DNA of 64,000 nucleotides, from positions 1-64,000 of the forward strand of contig NZ_JAGQBJ010000015.1 of NCBI RefSeq assembly GCF_024345575.1, in the 5' to 3' direction. The stretch is from Cyanobium sp. Morenito 9A2 (GTDB lineage: Bacteria; Cyanobacteriota; Cyanobacteriia; PCC-6307; Cyanobiaceae). The notes under the pieces were generated by a model. The model was given only the letters and a program-made list of their open reading frames with translations. It was not told where the DNA came from and searched no databases. Position numbers and translations under genes: made by a program. Shown here piece by piece: positions 49,949 to 59,223 of the stretch (within the stretch, counting starts at the first letter, position 1; each line of letters starts with the position of its first letter).

Positions 49949-52852
49949 CCTGTGGTCGCGCCAGTCGCGGACGGGCGGGTTGGTGCGGAACTCCTCCTGG
50001 ACTTGGACGAGGGCGTCCATGCGTCCCTTGCCGGCCTTGAGGAGGTCGTAGAAGCGCTGCATGAAGCGTGCGGTGGCGGCATCGTCGACTTTCCAGAGGG
50101 AGAGGAGGGTGGAGCGCGCCCCGGCGACGGTGAGGGCGCGCTGGAGTCCGTAGACCCCTTCCCCGCCCTGGGAGGTGCCCGAACCGGTGTCACAGGCGGA
50201 GAGGACGACGAGCTGGGTGCCGTCGAGCTGGAGCTGGGCGGCCTCCTTGGCGGTGAGGTAGCCGTCGTCGGGGGAGGCGCCTGAGCGGGTGGTGGGGGAG
50301 GCGGCTGGGGCGTTGGGCTGGTTGGGCAGGCCGCTGCGGTTGGCGCCGGCGAGCACGAGGCCGGAGTCGAGCAGGGGGTCGCTGCCGATGGAGGGTGAAT
50401 CGAGGGGCTGCCCGTGGGGACTGTCTTGGGCGCGGTTGGGAGAAACGGCGGTGGAGGTCGCCCCCTGGCGCTCGCGGAAGAAGCCATGGCTGGCCACGTG
50501 CAGCACCCTGGGCCCGCGGGCCTGCTGGAGGGTGCTGGGGGTGGCCGCCGTACCCGTGATCAAGGTGGCCCCGAGCAGGTCCGCCACGCGCACTCCTTCT
50601 TGCAGGGTGGCGGGCAACGGAGCCCAGGGGGCAGGGCCTCCGAAATCGGGTGCGGCGAGCACCAGGGAGCGACCGGACGCTGGGGTGGGTTCAGTGGCTT
50701 TGAGCAGGTCTCGACCACTGGTGAGCAGCCGCAACTGCACGGTTTCGGCGAGACGCGGTTGGTTTTGGCCCGGTTGGGCTGGCCGGGCGCCGGGGGCAGG
50801 TAGGGCGGCGAAGGGAAGGCGGTTGAGCTCCCCGTCGGGGGAGAGGAACCAGCGGCGCCACCCGCTCAGTTGGGGCAGGAGGGGGCCGAGCACCAGGTTG
50901 GAGACCTGCTGCCAGAGGGGATCGGCGGGTCGTTCGCCCTTCTCACTCACGGCCAGGGCCTGGCGGATCAGATCCTCAAGGGGTGTGGTCGGTCCAAGGT
51001 CGACCGCATGGATGGCATTGCCGCGGAGCAGGATCAGCGCCAGATAGCGGGATGGTCCCCATTGCCGTCCTGTGGAATGACGTCCTTCGAAGGGGCGATA
51101 GCGCTGGAACTCGACCAGGGCACCATCGGCGGGCAGGGCTTTGGCCACCTGGTCGCTCTGGACCAGGCGTGGCTGGAGGGCTGGTAACTGGAGGTAAAGT
51201 TGGCTTTCGAGCCGGTTGCGCTCTTCTAGGAGGAGCTGCCTCTGGGACGGGTCAAGTGCCAGGTTGCTCAGCTCCCTAAGCAAAGCAATCAGCCGGTCAG
51301 CCGTTTCCTGAGCCGCTCCTGGCTCACGAGAGAGAAGCGCCTGACGGCGCTCGATGTCCTGCAGCAGGCCGTGACGGTTGAGGCGTGAAAACAGCGCAAG
51401 GGCCGTGCCTTCGCCCTGGCGACCGGCGTAGGAGAAGCTCACCTCCCAGGCAGGATCGAGTCCATTGATCAGCTTTAGGCGCTGAGTTTCCGGCAGTAGG
51501 GGGATTTCGCGCTGCAGGTAGAGGGTCTGAATCTCGAGGCCTCGGCGCAGCAGTTGCACGGCCTTGCTTGGCTGGCCGGAACTGTCGTACAACGCAGCCA
51601 GGTTGTTGAGGACTTGAGCTCGGTCTGGATGCTCTGGCGGCAGGATCTTTTCGCTGATCGCCAGGGCCTCCCTGTAGAACGATTCCGACCTGGCATAGGC
51701 ACCACGGCGCTCCAGAAGAAAGGCCATGTTGTTGAGGCTCATCAGTGTGTCGGGATGGTTCTCCCCCAACACGGTTCTGCGGATGGCGAGAGCTCGGAGC
51801 AACAGGGGTTCGGCGCGCTGGTCGGCGCCGAGGTGCAGATGCAGCATGGCCAGATTGTTCAGGCCCATGGCGGTTTGCGGGTGCTCAGGTCCGAGGACTT
51901 GCTCCCAGATGCTCAGGGCGCCCATGGCATGGGGCAAGGCTCTGGCGTACTGGCCTTGACGCTCGTAGAGAGAGGCCAGGTTGTTGAAGGACTGAGCGGT
52001 GTCGGGGTTCAGCTCCCCCAGAAGGCGGCGGCGGAGGGCCAGCACCCGGAGCAGCAGTGGCTCCGCTTCGGTGGCTGCTCCGCGGTTGAGTGTCAGGCCG
52101 GCGAGGTTGTTGAGCGTTTGGAGCGTGTCCGGGTGTTCAGGGCCCAAGACCTTTGACCGGATTGTTAGGGCCCTCTCCAGCAGGGGCTGGGCTTTGCCCA
52201 GGGCGGCCTGACTGTTGTAAAGCACGCCGAGATTATTGAGAATGGCGGCTGTGTCGGGGTGCTCCTGCCCCCGCGTGCTCTCGACGATCAACAGGGCCCG
52301 TCGAAAGAGAGGTTCGGCTTGGTTCAAGGCACCGGCGCTGAGGTGCTGGAAGGCCAGGTTGCTCAGGGCGTTGGCGGCGAACGGATGGTCAGGCCCGAGG
52401 GTCCGCTCGATCCAGACCAATACCCGTGCCCAGCGCTCGGCTGCTTCTTTGAAGGCCCCTCGCTCGTGGAGCGATCGGGCCTCGACAATCCAGGTCAGAA
52501 CCGAGGCTGACAGGGTGGAATCGCTGCGCCGATCTGCTGAGCGGCTTCCCTGAACGACGGCTGGAATGAGGGTCGAGTCGTTGGTGGGGGCAGCAAGACT
52601 CCTCCCCCATCCGAACAAGAGCACGACGGAGAACAGCAGCGCCACCGGCCGGAAGAGCGGGAGCAACGCTGGAGGGGGCTGCTCTTGAGAAAAAGACCCG
52701 GAACATCGAACCGAGCGCTCTGGGGCGGGACGTGGCCTCGCTGCGGTCAATCGAAATCCCGTGACGTCGCAGGCCCATCGGTGTCCCTCCCCTGGGGACG
52801 GGTTGGGCTGGATTTCTTCCTTCACAGGTGTATCGGTGCTGATCGGTTCCAT
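49895..52852 (-). CDS. Secreted TPR-CHAT protein 2
   Basis: 985 residues from ATG 52852. The open frame goes back to 53032, but its first 60 residues derive from a decayed TPR fragment in another frame, so the ATG at 52852 is preferred. A long N-terminus (about 55 residues) leads to a hydrophobic export segment (PALLPLFRPVALLFSVVLLF), then seven 42-residue TPRs, a central helical region and a CHAT domain with H789 (HVASHGFF) and C887 (VLSACDT). A 60-residue Pro/Ser insert follows the histidine. Its 3' end is identical to that of the downstream paralogue. Confidence 0.88.
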   Translation of the reverse strand: MEPISTDTPVKEEIQPNPSPGEGHRWACDVTGFRLTAARPRPAPERSVRCSGSFSQEQPPPALLPLFRPVALLFSVVLLFGWGRSLAAPTNDSTLIPAVVQGSRSADRRSDSTLSASVLTWIVEARSLHERGAFKEAAERWARVLVWIERTLGPDHPFAANALSNLAFQHLSAGALNQAEPLFRRALLIVESTRGQEHPDTAAILNNLGVLYNSQAALGKAQPLLERALTIRSKVLGPEHPDTLQTLNNLAGLTLNRGAATEAEPLLLRVLALRRRLLGELNPDTAQSFNNLASLYERQGQYARALPHAMGALSIWEQVLGPEHPQTAMGLNNLAMLHLHLGADQRAEPLLLRALAIRRTVLGENHPDTLMSLNNMAFLLERRGAYARSESFYREALAISEKILPPEHPDRAQVLNNLAALYDSSGQPSKAVQLLRRGLEIQTLYLQREIPLLPETQRLKLINGLDPAWEVSFSYAGRQGEGTALALFSRLNRHGLLQDIERRQALLSREPGAAQETADRLIALLRELSNLALDPSQRQLLLEERNRLESQLYLQLPALQPRLVQSDQVAKALPADGALVEFQRYRPFEGRHSTGRQWGPSRYLALILLRGNAIHAVDLGPTTPLEDLIRQALAVSEKGERPADPLWQQVSNLVLGPLLPQLSGWRRWFLSPDGELNRLPFAALPAPGARPAQPGQNQPRLAETVQLRLLTSGRDLLKATEPTPASGRSLVLAAPDFGGPAPWAPLPATLQEGVRVADLLGATLITGTAATPSTLQQARGPRVLHVASHGFFRERQGATSTAVSPNRAQDSPHGQPLDSPSIGSDPLLDSGLVLAGANRSGLPNQPNAPAASPTTRSGASPDDGYLTAKEAAQLQLDGTQLVVLSACDTGSGTSQGGEGVYGLQRALTVAGARSTLLSLWKVDDAATARFMQRFYDLLKAGKGRMDALVQVQEEFRTNPPVRDWRDHRYWAAWQLSGDDAPLQGL

Positions 52853-52892
52853 CGGAGTCGGCTTGGTTCCTGGACTCAGTGCAGACCATTCG

Positions 52893-53032
52893 TCACTGTC
52901 GGTCCAGCAGCTCCGCCAGGTTGCCCAGGCTGCGCCGGTGGAGGGGCTCCGCCTTGTCGAAAGCGCCTTGGCCTTCGCTCTCTCCCCCCGGCTGGCCCCC
53001 AGGGAGGCCAGGTTCTGGAGGGAGGTGGCCAT
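52893..53032 (-). pseudogene. TPR gene relic between the VanW pseudogene and CHAT gene 2
   Basis: An ATG at 53032 opens with ATSLQNLASLGASRGE, the middle of a TPR unit. A frameshift then separates it from AFDKAEPLHRRSLGNLAELL, which ends at a stop at 52893. The two parts rejoin into one and a half repeats of the type seen in the CHAT genes. It is probably the last piece of a third paralogue. Confidence 0.6.
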
Positions 53033-53042
53033 TCCGGGTGCA

Positions 53043-53715
53043 TGGCTTCGAGTCGCCAGTCCGCGGCGGGTTCACGGCGCGGCGCCAGAGCTCATGGCTG
53101 CGGATGTAGGCGGTCCCGTCATGGAGAAAGCGGTGGCTGTCCGTGAGCCAGAGGCGGATCTGAAACGTGGCCTCGATGGGGTTGGTGAGCTGGAAGTCGA
53201 GGTCGATGTAGATGATCGCCGCGCCCGATGACCAGGGCAGCGCCCGGCCCTCGTCGGGGGGGGGGGGGGATCACAGGTGTGGTGATGGCGCTCGCTGATC
53301 GGGATCTCCGCGCCAGCCAGTCAGTCGAGCAGGTTGGTTGATGGGTCGATGCCGCCGCCGATGCCCGGCCGCGCCGGCGGCTGGGTTGGCCCACCAGCTG
53401 ACAGAAGGAGCAGGTTTCCCCCGGGCGCAACAGCACGCCATCGAGGGTGGCCACCACCAGCCGCAGGTCGGTGCTGCCGAGCATGCGCAACAGATTCCTA
53501 GGGCTTCTTGATCCGGTAAGGCAGCGGTTCGGCGCCAACGTTGGCGGCTGTGCCGTAGGTGCGGCCATCGAAGCGGGCACGCAGGCGGTGGACCGCCCCC
53601 GAGGCCCGGCACAGGAAGGGGTGGCGTTGGGAGAGCAGCCGCCTCGGCACGGGGTGCAGGGCCAAGCTTCGGGCCCTGCCCTGGAACGGCCTGAGCGACG
53701 GAGTTGGCGGCCAAT
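53043..53715 (-). pseudogene. Decayed VanW-like gene with several lesions
   Basis: Parts of a VanW protein are spread over three frames. GRTYGTAANVGAEPLPYRIK ends at a TAG near 53513; a second frame has LRLVVATLDGVLLRPGETCS and FCQLVGQPSRRRG (family LDGvvirPGEtFSFw.lvG.P..rrGY). A third has GIGGGIDPSTNLLD, a TGA in place of the expected TGG, then LAGAEIPISERHHHTCD. After a 14-base C run the frame shifts again into GRALPWSSGAAIIYIDLDFQ and a C-terminus ending near 53043. Nonsense, indels and a missing segment together indicate a pseudogene. VanW function is unknown. Confidence 0.75.
53256..53269 (+). repeat. G14 homopolymer in the VanW pseudogene
   Basis: Fourteen consecutive G residues (C14 in the coding strand). 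A length that is a multiple of three would keep the flanking VanW segments HHHTCD and GRALPWSSGA in one frame; 14 does not. Such tracts slip during replication and are also prone to sequencing error. Confidence 0.85.
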
Positions 53716-53780
53716 GTCCATCGGTGGGCCCATGGCCAGAATCGTCGTCGACCCCATCCCCTCCAAGCCGAGGAGTTCCC

Positions 53781-54272
53781 ATGGCGTTTCAGTTCCCCCC
53801 TGCCCGCCGTCGCGGTGGACCGGCGCCCTGGATCACCTTGCTCAGGATCAGGGGCGCCACAAGCTGGCGGCCGCTGGGCCTGGCGTGGCTGCTCAGCCCG
53901 GTGGCGCTGCTTCCCGCCGGGGCCCAGGGGGCTCCCTTGCCCCAGCGGCTGGGGGAGTGCCGCCGCAGCAGCGTCAAGGAGGTGCTCTACCGGCTCAGCT
54001 CCACCGATGCCAACGGCGTCCTGATCCCCATGCCGGGGTCGGGCTCCGCCATCACCTTCAGCAACGGCGGCTACCAGGTCTCCTATGACACCGTGCCGGC
54101 GATCCATCGCAGCCGCGAGGGGGATGCGGTGCAGCTGTGCATGAGCTTCATTCCCGATTGCCGGCAGGCCGCGAAGGACGATCGGCGCGGACGGAGATAC
54201 ACCACGCGCAACCTGCGCACGGGCGAAGCCTGGACCCTTCCGGACAGCCAGCATGCCTGCGGTCGGGCCTGA
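53781..54272 (+). CDS. Secreted hypothetical protein
   Basis: 163 residues from ATG 53781, with an AGGAG ribosome site at 53771-53775. A long N-terminal segment leads to a hydrophobic export region (LGLAWLLSPVALLPAGA, cleavage near AQGAP, residues 32-51). The mature part (LGECRRSSVKEVLYRLSS, GSGSAITFSNGGYQVSYDTV, DAVQLCMSFIPDC) contains four cysteines (residues 59, 114, 121 and 161), consistent with disulfides. A compact beta protein of a type seen in cyanobacteria; no known family or activity recognised. Confidence 0.75.
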   Translation: MAFQFPPARRRGGPAPWITLLRIRGATSWRPLGLAWLLSPVALLPAGAQGAPLPQRLGECRRSSVKEVLYRLSSTDANGVLIPMPGSGSAITFSNGGYQVSYDTVPAIHRSREGDAVQLCMSFIPDCRQAAKDDRRGRRYTTRNLRTGEAWTLPDSQHACGRA

Positions 54273-54323
54273 CCCGGGGCCGCACACCTTCGGTACGCTC
54301 GGCGGGGCCGCAGGGCTGGACGG

Positions 54324-54862
54324 TTGAAACGTTGGGGAACCGCTCCAGTGCACTGGCTGCTTCTTCTGGCGCTGCCCGGAGTCAGCGCTGCCCAGGCCGA
54401 GAGCTACGACCTCGAGCAACGGATGCGTGCCGCCGCCGGCACACAGGCACCTCCGGACCTGAGCACCGGTCTCCGTTCGCCCGCTGCGTGGCCGATCCCT
54501 CCGTGGGCCTCCGCCGGGCCGAGGCGTTCTTCGCGGCGCTGCCCCTGCCGCGCCTGTCGCCTTCGGGCGCGGCCTGGCTCGTGGTCCCCACCTGCCGTTG
54601 CCCGGCCTGCTTCGGCGGCCATGCGGTGCCCTTCTGGATCGTCGAGCGGCGCCCCGACGGGGTCTACGGCGAATTGATGGGTGGCGCCGAGGATGGTCTG
54701 GAGATCCTGGAGAGCCGCACCCTGGGCTACGCCGATCTGCGCACGCGCTCTGGGCCCCGCGGCCGCACCCTCTACCGCTTCGTTGGGGCCACCTACCAGC
54801 CCCAGCCCTTGGATCCAGGGCCGGCGGCGGAGCGTGGTTCTTTCCACGACGATCTGCAATGA
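54324..54862 (+). pseudogene. Frameshifted secreted hypothetical gene
   Basis: A TTG start at 54324 opens a signal peptide (VHWLLLLALPGVSAAQAES). Around 54460-54485 the coding signal moves to another frame: RCVADPSVGLRRAEAFFAAL, VVPTCRCPACFGGHAVPFWI, ILESRTLGYADLRTRSGPRG, ending at 54862. Each half makes sense only with the other, so one base was lost or gained (or misread). The end overlaps the next start (ATGA), which argues that the gene was functional until recently. The CRCPACFGG motif could bind metal. Function unknown. Confidence 0.65.
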
Positions 54863-55401
54863 CCAGCACTGCCGCGGCCGCTTCAACGTTGCTGGTGGGG
54901 CTGTTTTACGCGTTCGCCGGTGGGGTGGCTGCCCGGGCGGTGATTCGAGACACCCTGCTCGATGCGGCTCTCGATGGCCTCGCGGCGCGGCGCCCTGATC
55001 CTTTGGTGCGGGAGCGGGCGCTCTGGCTGTTCACCGGTGCGGCGTTCGTGGGGGCGAGCGGCTTGCTGCTCGCCATCTCCAGCCTGCTGGCGGTGCCCGC
55101 GTTCCTGATCTCCTGCCTGGGGCAGGCGGCCCACTTCCTGGTGCTTTCGCCCCGCCGCTATGACCGCGAGGATCCCGTCGATCCCGCCGGCCGCCGCCGG
55201 AGCCTCCACGCCTTCAGGACCTATGGCCTGGCCACGGCGTTCGTGCTCTGGGCGGGCTGGAGCGGTGCCCTGCGCGCCCCTGGCAACGGCTCCCCCTGGC
55301 CCCTGGCCCTGGTGGCGGCGGCGTGGCTGATCGCCAGCGGCTGGGGGCTGGTGCAGCTACGGCGTGTAGACCGGGCCTTTCGTTCCGGGGGGGACCCATG
55401 A
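54859..55401 (+). CDS. Multi-pass membrane protein, unknown function
   Basis: 180 residues, ATG overlapping the previous stop. About five hydrophobic helices: TLLVGLFYAFAGGVAARAV, ALWLFTGAAFVGASGLLLAI, AVPAFLISCLGQAAHFLVL, TYGLATAFVLWAGW and PLALVAAAWLIASGWGLV. The loops are short and basic. No family recognised. Likely co-translated with the frameshifted secreted protein. Its 3' end overlaps the convergent gene by 45 bases. Confidence 0.7.
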   Translation: MTSTAAAASTLLVGLFYAFAGGVAARAVIRDTLLDAALDGLAARRPDPLVRERALWLFTGAAFVGASGLLLAISSLLAVPAFLISCLGQAAHFLVLSPRRYDREDPVDPAGRRRSLHAFRTYGLATAFVLWAGWSGALRAPGNGSPWPLALVAAAWLIASGWGLVQLRRVDRAFRSGGDP

Positions 55402-55896
55402 GGGGCTGCGCATGGCCAGGATCTGCCGCAGTTGACCGCTCAAGGTGCGGCGGGGGGTCTGCTCCGGCGATCCCTCGGGCGGGGGAAAGGTGATGTCGGC
55501 GAGGCGCCAGCGGCCGCCGGTGGCGTTCACCTGCACCTGGATGGCCTGGAGGCTGGCGGAGGCCTTGGAGCGCCCCACACGCACCGGAACCGACAAAACG
55601 GCCCGTTCCGGTGCCGTCAGCTGGCAGCCGGCGATGCGGAAGCCCAGGGCGCCCGCCTGGGTGCCCTGGAAGGGATCGGAATCCAGCACGCCGCTGCCGT
55701 CGTTGCGGGGAGATTGGAAGGGCTTGCTCGCTTCACTCAGCTTGGCGTAGAGCCCGGGCTCGAACCGCTCCCGTTGGCTCGGCAGGGAGCGAGGCCAGCG
55801 GTTCTGATTCTTGAGGTACCACCCGTAGACGTCCTGCACCACGGCGCTGGCCTGGGGCGGGCAGGCGGCGAGGGCCAGAAGCAGAAGGGCTTGCAT
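55357..55896 (-). CDS. Secreted hypothetical protein (DUF3828-like)
   Basis: 179 residues from ATG 55896. A short signal peptide (QALLLLALAACPPQASAV) is followed by VVQDVYGWYLKNQNRWPRSL, ERFEPGLYAKLSEASKPF and LDSDPFQGTQAGALGFRI, the spacing of the DUF3828 superfamily of small periplasmic proteins. A possible lipobox (LALAAC at residues 7-12) could make it a lipoprotein. It is 27 bases upstream of nothing on its own strand except the ureC stop. Function unknown. Confidence 0.68.
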   Translation of the reverse strand: MQALLLLALAACPPQASAVVQDVYGWYLKNQNRWPRSLPSQRERFEPGLYAKLSEASKPFQSPRNDGSGVLDSDPFQGTQAGALGFRIAGCQLTAPERAVLSVPVRVGRSKASASLQAIQVQVNATGGRWRLADITFPPPEGSPEQTPRRTLSGQLRQILAMRSPSWVPPGTKGPVYTP

Positions 55897-55923
55897 CAGG
55901 GCAGGCTGCTCACAGCAGGCTGA

Positions 55924-57642
<1,719 letters not shown>

Positions 57643-57648
57643 GGCTGC

Positions 57649-57966
57649 TTACTCCAGGGGTCCGTTGATCAGGCCGTTGAAACCAAAGACGCGCCGGGCG
57701 CCGGCGTAGGGCACCAGCTGCACCTCGCGGGCATCGCCCGGTTCGAAGCGCACCGCCGTGCCGGCGGGGATGTCGAGCCGCTGGCCGCGGGCGGCGTCGC
57801 GATCGAACACCAGCGCTTCGTTGGCCTCGTGGAAGTGGAAGTGGGAGCCCACCTGCACGGGTCGATCGCCGCGGTTGGCGACCTGGATCGTGGTCACAGG
57901 GCGACCGGCGTTGAGCTCGATCACGCCGGGTTCGGGAATCAGTTCGCCGGGGATCAGGGGGGGCAT
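57649..57966 (-). CDS. ureB: Urease subunit beta
   Basis: 105 residues, the standard length. [19 protein letters not shown] and [18 protein letters not shown] are characteristic. It lies 6 bases downstream of ureA and 6 bases upstream of ureC, separate from ureA as in most cyanobacteria. Confidence 0.97.
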   Translation of the reverse strand: MPPLIPGELIPEPGVIELNAGRPVTTIQVANRGDRPVQVGSHFHFHEANEALVFDRDAARGQRLDIPAGTAVRFEPGDAREVQLVPYAGARRVFGFNGLINGPLE

Positions 57967-57972
57967 GGGCGC

Positions 57973-58275
57973 TCAGCGAATGGGGTCGTGGAGGGTGACG
58001 AGCTTGGTGCCGTCGGGGAAGGTGGCCTCCATCTGCACTTCAGGAATGAGCTCCGGAACGCCTTCCATCACCTGATTGCGCTTGAGCCAGGTGCTGCCAT
58101 CGCGCATCAGCTCGGCGACGCTGCGGCCGTCGCGGGCCCCCTCCAGGATCAGGAAGCTGAGCAGGGCCACCGCCTCCGGGTGGTTGAGCTTGAGGCCGCG
58201 GTTCAACCGCCGCTCCGCCAGCAGGGCGGCGGTGACGATCAGGAGCTTGTCCTTCTCCTGGGGGGTCAGGTGCAT
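57973..58275 (-). CDS. ureA: Urease subunit gamma
   Basis: 100 residues, full length. [19 protein letters not shown] and [20 protein letters not shown] are diagnostic, and the C-terminus has [20 protein letters not shown]. First urease structural gene. The 108 bases upstream contain no accessory gene and no clear NtcA site; the next gene on the strand is a MOSC protein. Confidence 0.98.
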   Translation of the reverse strand: MHLTPQEKDKLLIVTAALLAERRLNRGLKLNHPEAVALLSFLILEGARDGRSVAELMRDGSTWLKRNQVMEGVPELIPEVQMEATFPDGTKLVTLHDPIR

Positions 58276-58383
58276 GGGTGCTGGCGTGCCGACTGCACTC
58301 TGGCAGTGGTTGGGCGTGTGGGCGCGTTCAGGGGGAACGGTTGTGACGACTCCTCTGAGATTTCCTGGCGCTGTTGCTCCCCC

Positions 58384-59223
58384 TCAGGAGCCCTCGGCCT
58401 CCAGCCAGACGGGATCCCCCAGGTGCAGGCGGCCCCCACGGAGCACCGCCAGGCGCACACCGGCGATCACGTTGTTGTGCCGGGCCGTGGTGCGCAAGAT
58501 GTCCAGGTCCTGGGGCAGACCCGGCTGGGCCAGGGTCGTCATCACGCAGCGGGTACAGGGCGAGGTCACCTGGAGGCGCACCGAATCGCCGATGGCCAGG
58601 GTGGAGCCCACCCAGGCCTTCTCCAGGAAGCCATGGGCCGCGGGGCCCGTGTCGATCACCAGGTTGGGGCGAAAACGGCGCCCGTCGTAGGCGCCTGCGG
58701 GGTGCAGCTCCTGGAGCCTGGCCAGGGTGGCGGTCGTGATCGCATGGAGGCTGCATGCATCAAAGAACGTGCCGGCGGGGAGGGTGATGCCGGTGACCAC
58801 CTCCCGGCGGGCGATGCCTTCCACCGTCGGCCAGTAGTGCTCGATGCGGGCGGCCTCCGGTGGGGTCGAAATCAGGGTCACCTCCCGCCCCAGGGCAGCC
58901 GACAGGTGCTGGTTGGTTTCGGCCCCGTCGCTGGGGAGGGTGTGCCCCTCGGGGGTGCGAATCGCCACCGGAGGCAGCGCCCCATCGACCTCGGGCGAGG
59001 TGACGTAGGAGGCCTCGAAGCCCAGCAGCGGCGCCCAGGGGCGCGGGTTCTTGGCGCTGGCCACGTTGCCGCTGCGGACATCCAGCAGGGCATAGGAGCG
59101 ATCCCCCAGCAGCCCCCGTTCGTTCACCGTGGAGGTCTCCACGGCCTGGCCGCCCATCGACTTGACCGGGTAGCGCCAGAGCGCGGTCAGCGTGCCCACC
59201 CGTTGCCTGGTGATGGGATTCAT
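58384..59223 (-). CDS. MOSC-domain protein (YcbX/MARC type)
   Basis: 279 residues, ATG immediately after the DUF2207 stop with no gap. The MOSC N-terminal barrel begins LTALWRYPVKSMGGQAVE, followed by ERGLLGDRSYALLD, and the C-terminal MOSC core has RFRPNLVIDTG and the cysteine motif SPCTRCVMTT. Such proteins carry a sulfurated molybdenum cofactor and reduce N-hydroxylated compounds in E. coli (YcbX) and mitochondria (mARC). The molybdenum cofactor made by the moaA/mobA pathway could serve it. Substrate unknown. Confidence 0.9.
   Translation of the reverse strand: MNPITRQRVGTLTALWRYPVKSMGGQAVETSTVNERGLLGDRSYALLDVRSGNVASAKNPRPWAPLLGFEASYVTSPEVDGALPPVAIRTPEGHTLPSDGAETNQHLSAALGREVTLISTPPEAARIEHYWPTVEGIARREVVTGITLPAGTFFDACSLHAITTATLARLQELHPAGAYDGRRFRPNLVIDTGPAAHGFLEKAWVGSTLAIGDSVRLQVTSPCTRCVMTTLAQPGLPQDLDILRTTARHNNVIAGVRLAVLRGGRLHLGDPVWLEAEGS

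Noticed and set aside
53256-53269. Phase-variable VanW gene as a firm claim
   Set aside because: The G14 tract would fit, but a nonsense codon and other frame breaks elsewhere in the gene mean that slippage alone could not restore it.
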